NCBI GenBank assembly: GCA_900473685.1
Contig: UCNE01000002.1
Location: 310,001 to 374,000 of the forward strand
DNA from: Hyphomicrobiales bacterium
Lineage (GTDB): Bacteria; Pseudomonadota; Alphaproteobacteria; Rhizobiales; Rhizobiaceae
DNA length: 64,000 bases
Direction of reading: 5' to 3'
Shown here: one piece after another, positions 28,055 through 35,366 of the stretch
Position numbering within the stretch: position 1 is the first letter of the stretch
Layout: the number at the start of each line of letters is the position of its first letter
Notes under the pieces: model-generated
The model's database searches: none
Told to the model about the DNA's origin: nothing
The model's input: the letters and a program-made list of their open reading frames with translations, nothing else
Program-made: the position numbers and the translations under genes

Positions 28055-30277
28055 TCAGCTCTTTTTCGCCAGCCGGTCGATCGCGTTCTGGGTGGCGGCG
28101 CCAAAATCGCCGTCCAGCGGGCCGCTGTAATAACCACGGTCCTTGAGCAGCGCCTGGATCTCCTTGCGGAAGGCGGGCGTAAAGTTGTCCGGGGACGTCT
28201 TCAGCTCCTGAAGCTTGGCCGGATCGCCGCCTTCGACGCTTGCTGCAGCCCAGCGCACGGCCTCTTTCGCATCCGCCCTTGTCCCCAATCCCCAGTCATA
28301 GAGGCGGCTCAGATTGCCCATGGCATAGGCGCTGCCGGCATTGGAGGCCATTTCATACCAGTTGCGCGCCTGCGCATAGTCCTGCGGCACAGCCTTGCCG
28401 TCATCATAGAACCAGCCGAGCAGCGCCATCGAATAGGCGTCGCCGACATTGGCAGCCTTTTCGTACCAGACCTTCGCCTGCGTATAGTCCTGCGCCGTAC
28501 CGAGACCATTCTGATAGGCCCAGCCGAGCGACGACATGGCATTGGCATCGCCGCCTTCGGCCGCCTTCTGGTACCAGGAGAGCGACTGGTCGAGATCTTT
28601 TGCGACACCGTTGCCTTCGCGGTAGAACCAGCCAAGGGTCGCCATGGCATTGGCGTAACCCTGATTGGCAGAGAGTTGGTACCATTTCAGCGATTCCGCA
28701 TAATCCTGCGGAACGCTGCCATAGCCGTCACGATAGAGCCAGCCGAGCGATGCCTGGGCGTAGGAATTGCCGTTGTTGGCGGCGTGCTCGAACATGTCCT
28801 TGCCCTTGTCGACATCGACGGGACCGTCTGTGCCGTAGATCGAGAACCAGGCGAGGTTGGTCAGCCCATACATATTGCCGCCGTCTGCCGCCTTTTGATA
28901 ATTGCTCCGGGCATCGACGTAATTGCGCCCGGCGTCCTGGGCACGGCCGAGCATGTTGACGAGCATCATGTCATCGGGGTTTTCGTTGACCGCCTGGGCG
29001 CAGGCGGTGAGCGCACGCGCCGAATCGATCTTGAGGAAATTGACGCCGAGGAAGCCGGGCATCGATTGCGGTTCGCCGGCCAGCAGATAGCAATCGCGCG
29101 AAGCCTGCGTGTCCTTGCCGGTCTGCGAAATGTTCAGCCCCTTCTTTGGCTCGAGCGCCGCAATCTGGGTTTCCGCTTCCACCCTGTGCTTGCTGTCAGG
29201 ATACCGCTCGACGAAACGGGTGAGTGCTGCGCCATCGGTCGACTGCTTGAGCGCCTCCCAGGCGATTTCATCCGGCGTCACCGTCGTCTGCGCTGCCTCT
29301 TCCAGAAGTTTCAGCTTCTTTTCAGCCAGCATCTTGTAGACCGGATCAGTGCCATGCTTGGCCAAAAACACCTCGATCAGGTCCTTGTCGGCGAGATCGC
29401 GGATATTCTGCCAGTCGGCTGCCGCAGCAGACTGGCCGTTCGGCGAGACTTCCTGCGTGTTGCCGTTATTGGTGATGTTGATGTTCACTTCCTTGATGTT
29501 GAGGAAGATCTGCGCACCGCCGAGCGAACCATAGACGAACGGCTCCTGTTCGCGATTGGTCGCCGTCACCACATCATCACGGACCTTGCCGAGCGCGATG
29601 CGCACATCGACGCCGGGTTCGGTCAGATATTTCGACAATGCCGTCGCAAACGGGCTGTTCTTGCCCTCACCGTCCATCGCCACCGTACCGGCCTTCGAGG
29701 CGAAGGCGACCAGCAGGTCGGCCGATTCGGGCTCGACACGCGCCAGACCGCGGCTGACGGCGCGGGTGGAGATCGAGCGGCTCATCGATTGCTCGAAGGG
29801 ATTGTTGCGGCAGGCATCGAGAATGACCAGTTTCAGGCGCGTGGCGCCTTCCAGCGAGCGCTGTACGCGATCGAGCGGGATTGCCTCGTCTTCGACATCC
29901 TTGTCGGTCTTCAGACTGACGTCGACCGGAAGCAGAAAGTTCTCGCCGTTCATCTCCATGCCATGGCCGGAATAATAGATGATGGCGACGTCAGCGCCGG
30001 CGGCAGTGTCCTCGAAATCGCGCAGTGCACGAACCATCGAGGCCCGGTCGAGATCGTGAACGGCCGTCACCGTATCGAAACCGGCCTCCTCGAACGAGGT
30101 CTTCATCAGCTCGACATCGTTGGCCGGATTGTTCAGCTGCGATGTGGCCTCGTATTTCTCGTTGCCGATCAAGAGCGCAACGCGTTTTGCCGCTTCGGCA
30201 GCCCCGGCCTGAAACACGACAACCGACAGCACCAGAACGAAGATCGGCAGCCAGCCGTGGACATGACGCTTGAACAT
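28055..30277 (-). CDS. Periplasmic caspase-like protease with Sel1 repeats and peptidoglycan-binding-like tail
   Basis: A 740-residue modular protein. A signal peptide (about 1-30, ending AAEA) leads a caspase-like C14 domain: LLIGNEKYEATSQLNNPAND, then YYSGHGME with His105, and LVILDACRNNPF with Cys156, the catalytic dyad. A Thr/Asn/Gln-rich linker (about 275-300) is followed by about six to seven Sel1 repeats (about 465-690; for example LGWLYRDGYGSVPQDY and LGWFYREGNG). The end, KEIQALLKDRGYYSGPLDGD, resembles a peptidoglycan-binding domain. GGAGGGG lies 6 bases before the ATG, which rejects the longer frame. A role in cell-envelope proteolysis or signalling is inferred; substrate unknown. 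Confidence 0.88.
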   Translation of the reverse strand: MFKRHVHGWLPIFVLVLSVVVFQAGAAEAAKRVALLIGNEKYEATSQLNNPANDVELMKTSFEEAGFDTVTAVHDLDRASMVRALRDFEDTAAGADVAIIYYSGHGMEMNGENFLLPVDVSLKTDKDVEDEAIPLDRVQRSLEGATRLKLVILDACRNNPFEQSMSRSISTRAVSRGLARVEPESADLLVAFASKAGTVAMDGEGKNSPFATALSKYLTEPGVDVRIALGKVRDDVVTATNREQEPFVYGSLGGAQIFLNIKEVNINITNNGNTQEVSPNGQSAAAADWQNIRDLADKDLIEVFLAKHGTDPVYKMLAEKKLKLLEEAAQTTVTPDEIAWEALKQSTDGAALTRFVERYPDSKHRVEAETQIAALEPKKGLNISQTGKDTQASRDCYLLAGEPQSMPGFLGVNFLKIDSARALTACAQAVNENPDDMMLVNMLGRAQDAGRNYVDARSNYQKAADGGNMYGLTNLAWFSIYGTDGPVDVDKGKDMFEHAANNGNSYAQASLGWLYRDGYGSVPQDYAESLKWYQLSANQGYANAMATLGWFYREGNGVAKDLDQSLSWYQKAAEGGDANAMSSLGWAYQNGLGTAQDYTQAKVWYEKAANVGDAYSMALLGWFYDDGKAVPQDYAQARNWYEMASNAGSAYAMGNLSRLYDWGLGTRADAKEAVRWAAASVEGGDPAKLQELKTSPDNFTPAFRKEIQALLKDRGYYSGPLDGDFGAATQNAIDRLAKKS

Positions 30278-30607
30278 GATTTTCCCCTCCGCGCTCGCGC
30301 AGTCTGCCGGGGTGTAATGCACCCTTTAAAACTGCGCAAACATGATCCCTGTTTCGCCTGGCTTTTTGCCGCCACCGCGCTTTGCATGAAAGTATTACGT
30401 ATGGGCTGGTGGGTTTCAATGTCCGGCTTCAGGCTTTTTTAAGCAAGCATGAAAACAGGGCCGCTTGAACCGCAAGCTCAGTGCAAGGATGGCGATGGAA
30501 ACTGCTACCATAGCAGCCTGCGGCGTGGCGAAACGCAGTGCGGCCCTGACCCAAAGTTGCAGCATCCAGCAAAACGGCGCGCCGCCGCAGATTTTCCGGA
30601 GTTTCCC
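30278..30607. other. Divergent region between the caspase-like gene and PilZ-like gene 1
   Basis: No gene is supported. The open frame from 30449 is only an upstream extension of the PilZ-like frame. The region must contain the divergent promoters. Confidence 0.5.
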
Positions 30608-30964
30608 ATGTCGATGGTGATGCATCTCGCCGAGGCAAAGCCGGGTCAACTGACCACCAGCTACAAGCACTATTATATAGAGCGTCCGTGCCGCATCCTT
30701 GTGGTCGGGCAGCATCTGAAGACGAAGACGAAATATCAGTGCCTGCTGCGCCATATCTCGATCGGCGGCGCCATGGTGGATTTCAACGCCAACATCCTGC
30801 TGCCGAAGCACTTCTTCCTGCAGATCGATGGCTTTCAGGAAGAAATCGGCTGCTCGCAGGTCCATCGGCACCGGAGCGAACTCGGCGTGCGCTTCAACAT
30901 GCAGCTGGCGCCGGAATTCCTGAGCCGCCTGATCCGCTTGAACTTTACCAGCGGCCTTATCTGA
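30608..30964 (+). CDS. PilZ-like domain protein 1
   Basis: A 118-residue cytosolic protein with a single PilZ-like beta barrel: YYIERPCRILVVGQHL, then YQCLLRHISIGGAMVDFNAN and GVRFNMQLAPEFLSRLIR. In canonical PilZ domains c-di-GMP is bound by RxxxR and (D/N)xSxxG. Here the first arginine spacing is RxxR and the D/N position is His (HISIGG), so binding is doubtful. GGAG lies 6 to 7 bases before the ATG. It is followed by a paralogue in the same direction. Confidence 0.75.
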   Translation: MSMVMHLAEAKPGQLTTSYKHYYIERPCRILVVGQHLKTKTKYQCLLRHISIGGAMVDFNANILLPKHFFLQIDGFQEEIGCSQVHRHRSELGVRFNMQLAPEFLSRLIRLNFTSGLI

Positions 30965-31324
30965 GAGCCGGCGGCGGATCGTAAAAGTACGCCCCTATTT
31001 TCGCCGTGTGGCAATCCAGACAGGGCCACCTACCGTGGCAAGAGAGCCAATCGTCATTACCAATCTGGCGGCGCTGAAAGCGCTGGCCACCGGCCGTCAG
31101 CTTTGCCGATGCAATGTCCTGATTCGTGACGCCGCGATCGGCAGAATGCGTCAATTTGCACCCTCGTTAAATTTTTAGGGAATGCTTTCAAAGGATTGCA
31201 ATATCCCTGACCGATCCTGCCACCATCGCACGCTGCCGTCATGAGGAGGGTGAGAGCGAGGAACGCAAACGATGCGGCAAATGTGGATCAATCATCCAGG
31301 CCGATCGCTATCGAGAGAGTGACG
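30965..31324. other. Gap between the two PilZ-like genes
   Basis: No gene seen. The 3' part (31170-31210) is AT-rich and promoter-like, so the second gene probably has its own promoter. Confidence 0.5.
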
Positions 31325-31693
31325 ATGCAGAACTCGACGATGTATTCGGTGGTCAGCTCCAAGCTTTACGAGCAGCGTTTTGAACGTTTCAAGATCGGAC
31401 AGGCCGGCACGTTGATGGCGGTCAAACCGGCCCTTGGCGGCGTCTCGACCCGGACCTGCAAGATGACCGAGATTTCGCGCGGTGGCGCAAGCTTCGTCGT
31501 CAACACGACGATCGGCCTGCCGCAGCACTATTATCTGACCATCGTCGGCACGAAGAGGCGAATCGGCTGCGCTGAAGTCTACCGGCGCGACAACCGCATC
31601 CAGGTGCATTTCATCAAGCCGATCGACGAGGAATTCCTGCATCAGATCGTCCGTTACGAGTTCTTCACCGGTGGCGAACTGAAAAAGCACTAA
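31325..31693 (+). CDS. PilZ-like domain protein 2
   Basis: A 122-residue paralogue of the preceding protein. Shared pattern: YEQRFERFKIGQAGTLM, then TCKMTEISRGGASFVVNTTI, GLPQHYYLTIVGTKRRIGCAEV, and IQVHFIKPIDEEFLHQIVRY. The (D/N)xSxxG position is Glu (EISRGG) and no RxxxR is seen, so it also departs from the c-di-GMP consensus. The ATG at 31325 has GAGAG upstream; the frame open to 31241 is rejected. Confidence 0.75.
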   Translation: MQNSTMYSVVSSKLYEQRFERFKIGQAGTLMAVKPALGGVSTRTCKMTEISRGGASFVVNTTIGLPQHYYLTIVGTKRRIGCAEVYRRDNRIQVHFIKPIDEEFLHQIVRYEFFTGGELKKH

Positions 31694-31821
31694 CGGCCGC
31701 TGGAATTTGAGCACGTATTGCTATGAGTGAGCATCCTCACGTGATGGATTTGGTTTCCATGATAGCGAAACCTCGCTAGTCTTCGCGGCGATTTCATCCA
31801 TTATCAGGCTCGATCATCCGC

Positions 31822-32943
31822 ATGTCCGCATTTTCCCGATTTACCCCGCTCGTCGCATCGCTTCCCTCCACCATTCCCTTTGTCGGGCCTGAAGCGATCG
31901 AGCGCCAGCGAGGCCGGCCGATCGCAGCAAGAATCGGCGCCAATGAGAGCGGCTTTGGCCCGGCTCCGTCAGTTCTGTCAGCGATGACGGCGGCGGCGGC
32001 AGGGGTCTGGCAATACAACGATCCGGAAAATTTCGAGCTGAAGAGTGCGCTTGCCGCCCATCTCGGCACCAAGGCAGAGAATATTGCCATCGGCGAAGGC
32101 ATCGACGGGCTGCTCGGGCAGATCGTTCGCATGGTCATCGAACCCGGCATGCCGGTGGTTACCTCGCTGGGCGGCTACCCGACATTCAACTTTCACGTCG
32201 CGGGGCATGGCGGCCGGTTGGTGACGGTTCCCTACGTCAACGACCGCGAGGATCTCGACGGGCTGCTCGCAGCGGTCAAACGCGAAGACGCCGCGCTGGT
32301 CTACTTCGCCAATCCCGACAATCCGATGGGCAGCTGGTGGGATGCCGGCAGCGTCATCGCCTTCGCGAAAGCATTGCCAGAGACATGCCTTCTCATCCTC
32401 GACGAGGCCTATGGCGAAACCGCCCCGGCAGGCACCATTCCCTCGATCGCCGCATTGATCGACATGCCGAACGTCATTCGTACCCGGACCTTCTCCAAGG
32501 CTTACGGGTTGGCGGGCGCCCGCGTCGGCTATGTCATCGGCACGCCGGGAACGGCGCAGGCCTTCGACAAGATCCGCAATCATTTCGGTATGAACAGGGT
32601 CGGCACGGCCGCGGCTGTGGCAGCGCTGGCGGACAAGGACTATCTGGCGGAGGTTCTGGAAAGGATCGCCGCTTCACGCAGCAGGATCGCAGAAATCGCT
32701 GGTGACAACGGATTGAAACCCCTGCTCTCAGCGACAAATTTCGTGGCGATCGATTGCGGCAGCGATGCCGTGTTTGCGCGGGCGATCGTCGACCGGCTGA
32801 TGGCCGACCACGGCATTTTCATCCGTATGCCGGGCGTTGCACCCTTGAACCGTTGTATCCGGATCAGTACCGGACCGGAGGCCGACATGGCGCTTCTGGA
32901 AGAAGCCTTGCCAAAAGTTCTGGAATCGCTCGGCAGGCCGTAA
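31822..32943 (+). CDS. PLP-dependent aminotransferase (HisC-like, class I/II)
   Basis: A 373-residue fold-type I aminotransferase related to histidinol-phosphate aminotransferase. Signatures: ANPDNPMG (163-170), LDEAYGE with Asp194, the PLP Lys226 in RTFSKAYGLAGARVGY, and RCIRISTG near the end. It does not lie among histidine genes, so it may act on another aromatic or amino-propanol substrate. The start ATG at 31822 has a weak ribosome binding site, but the N-terminus is right for the family. Confidence 0.88.
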   Translation: MSAFSRFTPLVASLPSTIPFVGPEAIERQRGRPIAARIGANESGFGPAPSVLSAMTAAAAGVWQYNDPENFELKSALAAHLGTKAENIAIGEGIDGLLGQIVRMVIEPGMPVVTSLGGYPTFNFHVAGHGGRLVTVPYVNDREDLDGLLAAVKREDAALVYFANPDNPMGSWWDAGSVIAFAKALPETCLLILDEAYGETAPAGTIPSIAALIDMPNVIRTRTFSKAYGLAGARVGYVIGTPGTAQAFDKIRNHFGMNRVGTAAAVAALADKDYLAEVLERIAASRSRIAEIAGDNGLKPLLSATNFVAIDCGSDAVFARAIVDRLMADHGIFIRMPGVAPLNRCIRISTGPEADMALLEEALPKVLESLGRP

Positions 32944-33004
32944 AAACCGCGCCCCATCTTCGGAGGTCTCGGTCTCTACCGCTTGTCGTCGATGCGATCC
33001 TGTA

Positions 33005-33271
33005 TCAATGCATTGTCATCCATTCGCGGGCGGCGCGCAGGGCCGTGGCGAGGTCGGTCTTGTTCATGGTCATCGCCAGATCGGCACGCAGCGCTGCTGC
33101 ACGGTCAGATCCCTTGATGGCCGCAATGTTCAGCCATTTGTGCGCGGCGACGAGATCGACATCGCAACCACGTCCGGTTGCATACATCAAACCCATTTCG
33201 CAGAAGACGTCCGCGCGGTTTTCGCCACCCATCGTGGCATCCGAAGCATTCTGAATGTCAAAGCGTGCCAT
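33005..33271 (-). CDS. Small Sel1-repeat protein
   Basis: An 88-residue cytosolic protein with one clear Sel1-type repeat: ADVFCEMGLMYATGRGCDVD, then LVAAHKWLNIAAIKGSDRAA, followed by an amphipathic helix to EWMTMH. Proteins of this size and sequence are common in Rhizobiaceae and of unknown role; Sel1 repeats mediate protein contacts. No signal peptide, in contrast to the caspase/Sel1 protein 3 kb away. Confidence 0.8.
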   Translation of the reverse strand: MARFDIQNASDATMGGENRADVFCEMGLMYATGRGCDVDLVAAHKWLNIAAIKGSDRAAALRADLAMTMNKTDLATALRAAREWMTMH

Positions 33272-33808
33272 TGTCTCTGTCCCTGTTTACCTGGTTTGTT
33301 ACGTCGGTAGTCCCTGTTTTATCTGCCTTTTTGAGGCTCCCTTAAGGGGCCGCCGTCTTGTGTGGCTTTGGCCCCTCGAAGGATGTCGGCGGGGTGTTTT
33401 TCCCTGCTCGTCTTATGGGTCTGAATATGCAGCAGCGGTTTCAATACACGCTTAAAATGCATGATTAATGTGAGACAAACAAAGTTCAAACGATTGGTAA
33501 ACTTGGGTTTTTGTTAAACATCGGACCGACCGGAATTGCTGGCTTTTGCCTCAATCTTTACGGAAAATTCAGACGCCGATTTCAACCAATCGCTAACCAC
33601 GCAAAACGGTCGCCTGTTTTGGCTTGCGGGAAAAGGCAGCCCGGCACGCTGTTTTTTTGCGGGAAATTTTCACCGCAAACCGTCCGCGCGCATATTTACG
33701 TTTACGTCCGCGTAAGTTATTTTTCGTGCCTTGAGCGGTGAGGAGACCTGCTCTGGCAACATTTCGTCTGAAACCAGCAGTGTTCGGCGAATCTACGGGA
33801 GGGACATG
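33272..33808. other. Long regulatory-looking gap between the Sel1 and DUF2147 genes
   Basis: No gene supported. It holds a hairpin AGGGGCC / GGCCCCT (33345-33376), an AT-rich stretch (33440-33530), and an ACGT-rich motif at 33695-33715 related to one upstream of etfQO. It must contain both divergent promoters. Confidence 0.6.
33695..33715 (+). promoter_or_regulatory. ACGT-rich operator candidate upstream of the DUF2147 gene
   Basis: TTTACGTTTACGT followed by CCGCGTAA; three CGT cores at regular spacing. It agrees at 17 of 21 positions with the reverse strand of 48531-48551 upstream of etfQO. It lies about 94 bases before the DUF2147 start. Confidence 0.45.
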
Positions 33809-34150
33809 ATGATTCGTGCATTGATACTCGCTGCCGCCATGACGATGGCAACGGCAGCCGCAGGCTTCGCCGCCGAACCGATCGTCGGCAACTGGAAGAC
33901 CGCCAGCGGCGAGACCGCCGTCATCGCGTCCTGCGGTGGCAGCTATTGCATCACGTTGAAGACGGGCAAACATGCCGGCAAGCGCATCGGCAGCATGAGC
34001 GGCAATGGCAATAGCTATTCCGGCGAAATCACCGACCCCGCCAACGACAAGACCTATAGTGGCAATGCGTCGATCAGCGGCGCCTCGCTGAAAATGCAGG
34101 GCTGCGTTCTCAAGGTTCTCTGCAAGTCGCAGACCTGGACACGGATGTAA
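33809..34150 (+). CDS. Secreted DUF2147-type protein
   Basis: A 113-residue exported protein. The signal peptide MIRALILAAAMTMATAAAG-FAA is followed by EPIVGNWKTASGETAVIASC and ITLKTGKHAGKRIGSM, then KTYSGNASISGASLKMQGCV, the lipocalin-like pattern of DUF2147. Function unknown. GGAGGG lies 5 bases before the ATG at 33809 and only 2 before the ATG at 33806, so the second is preferred. Four cysteines in the mature part could form disulfides. Confidence 0.85.
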   Translation: MIRALILAAAMTMATAAAGFAAEPIVGNWKTASGETAVIASCGGSYCITLKTGKHAGKRIGSMSGNGNSYSGEITDPANDKTYSGNASISGASLKMQGCVLKVLCKSQTWTRM

Positions 34151-34502
34151 TCAAGCCTGGCATCTGGCGGCCACGCCGGATGCTGTCGCTGATCTTCAGC
34201 GCGCCGTCGCGTTCGGCGCGCTGTCTGGCTGGACAGGATTGTTTCAGCTGCCTGCCTGCGGGCCTGTATTTTCATAGCCCCCCATTCATCAAATCTTTCT
34301 GAACGGCAACCCGGCGCTCCAATCCGCTCTTTTGAGGCCGGGTAAGCGGTTGGACGGCTTTCTACGCCCTTGAGCTGTTCAAAATGCCGCGAAGATGAAC
34401 GGGAGATGAACCGAGGTCTCAGGAAGAGTTCAGTTTGCCTGTGCGAAAACGGCATCATCGAGTTGAACCCCGATCGACACACCAGATCAAACGGACAAAG
34501 CC
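34151..34502. other. Gap after the DUF2147 gene
   Basis: No gene seen. A strong hairpin lies at 34197-34223 and the rest probably carries the promoter of the two small exported proteins. Confidence 0.5.
34197..34223 (+). terminator. Hairpin after the DUF2147 gene, possible terminator
   Basis: A perfect 10-bp stem CAGCGCGCCG / CGGCGCGCTG with a 7-base loop, about 45 bases after the stop. There is no T run directly behind it, so it may be a 3' stabilising hairpin rather than an intrinsic terminator. Confidence 0.5.
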
Positions 34503-34676
34503 ATGGACATTCTCGCCCGCCGCCTCACCATCATCAGCATGCTTATGGTCGTTTTCGCTTTGACGCTCGCCGCTGCTGTCAGCGCCGATAGCCAGCGCCG
34601 CCGTCACAACTATGCCGGCTCGATTGCCGACTGCACCGTGCACACCACGAAGTTCTGCGAACAAGCCAAGCTCTAA
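34503..34676 (+). CDS. Small secreted protein, 57 residues
   Basis: MDILARRLTIISMLMVVFAL-TLAAAVSA is a clear signal peptide; the mature part DSQRRRHNYAGSIADC plus TVHTTKFCEQAKL is about 30 residues with two cysteines that could pair. I do not recognise the family. The stop is followed after ten bases by the next small gene, so they are probably one unit. Confidence 0.6.
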   Translation: MDILARRLTIISMLMVVFALTLAAAVSADSQRRRHNYAGSIADCTVHTTKFCEQAKL

Positions 34677-34686
34677 GGATCAGACG

Positions 34687-34860
34687 ATGTTCTCCCTCAC
34701 CCATTCCGCAACCATCGCACTGCGCATGCTGACGCTCGCAGCCCTTTTGATGGCTCCGGTGGGTGCGCTCGCCTACAGCAAGGCCTCCGGCCTTGGTATC
34801 GGCAAGCAGGGAGCCGGCCTTGTCCTGTTCGTCACGCTGCAGCGCCAGTCGATGATCTGA
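34687..34860 (+). CDS. Small secreted or membrane protein, 57 residues
   Basis: Begins MFSLTHSATIALRMLTLAAL with LMAPVGALA as a likely signal-peptide end; the short mature part is YSKASGLGIGKQGAGLVLF and VTLQRQSMI. AAGGA lies 7 to 8 bases before the ATG. It has the same length as the preceding gene but no visible sequence similarity. Function unknown. Confidence 0.6.
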   Translation: MFSLTHSATIALRMLTLAALLMAPVGALAYSKASGLGIGKQGAGLVLFVTLQRQSMI

Positions 34861-34884
34861 GGCTGCAGGCCTGACGGACCGCCC

Positions 34885-34921
34885 GGTGCACTTGCAGACT
34901 TAGGGTGCACTTGCACATTTA
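34885..34921 (+). repeat. Tandem direct repeat, 19-base period, before the YnfA-type gene
   Basis: GGTGCACTTGCA occurs at 34885-34896 and again at 34904-34915, and similarity continues (ACTTA against ATTTA). The second copy reads GTGCA-CT-TGCAC, an inverted repeat. The spacing of nearly two helical turns suggests a binding site for a regulator of the gene at 34963. Confidence 0.5.
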
Positions 34922-34962
34922 ATTCGACTGCCTTCCTATATCCAGCCACAGGAAGGAACCCC

Positions 34963-35289
34963 ATGCCCATCTCTGCATTCGCCGTCTATGCCCTTGCCGC
35001 TCTTGCGGAAATTGCCGGCTGTTTCGCTTTCTGGGCGTGGATGAAGCTCGACAAGCCAATCTGGTGGCTCATACCCGGCATGGCAAGCCTTGCCCTGTTC
35101 GCCTGGCTTCTCACTCTCATCGAAACAGCGGCAGCCGGACGCGCCTATGCCGCTTATGGCGGCATTTACATTGCTGCATCGCTTGCCTGGCTGTGGATCG
35201 TCGAGGGTGTCCGGCCTGATCGATGGGATGCGACCGGCGTCGTGCTCGCCTTTGCCGGCACCGCCATCATCCTTGGCGGGCCGCGCTGA
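34963..35289 (+). CDS. YnfA/UPF0060 family inner-membrane protein
   Basis: A 108-residue protein with four transmembrane segments: [58 protein letters not shown] and [15 protein letters not shown]. This matches UPF0060, which is related to small multidrug-resistance exporters. GGAAGGA lies 5 bases before the ATG. The tandem repeat just upstream may control it. A substrate is not known from sequence. Confidence 0.93.
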   Translation: MPISAFAVYALAALAEIAGCFAFWAWMKLDKPIWWLIPGMASLALFAWLLTLIETAAAGRAYAAYGGIYIAASLAWLWIVEGVRPDRWDATGVVLAFAGTAIILGGPR

Positions 35290-35333
35290 ACAGCTTTTCC
35301 CGGAGCGGTCTCTGCGTATTCCGCACTTGTCGT

Positions 35334-35361
35334 TTGCTTGTAAAAAACAGCATCCTATAAT
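35334..35361 (+). promoter_or_regulatory. Sigma-70-type promoter abutting the amn start
   Basis: TTGCTT (35334-35339), 16 bases, TATAAT (35356-35361). The -10 box ends only 5 bases before the ATG at 35367, so transcription should begin at or within the start codon. This predicts a leaderless amn mRNA; no Shine-Dalgarno sequence is present. Confidence 0.6.
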
Positions 35362-35366
35362 GCTGC

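Noticed and set aside
27848-30442. Long rightward open frame (864 codons) opposite the caspase-like gene
   Set aside because: The opposite strand has a signal peptide, caspase dyad, Sel1 repeats and a strong ribosome binding site; this frame has no recognisable domain.
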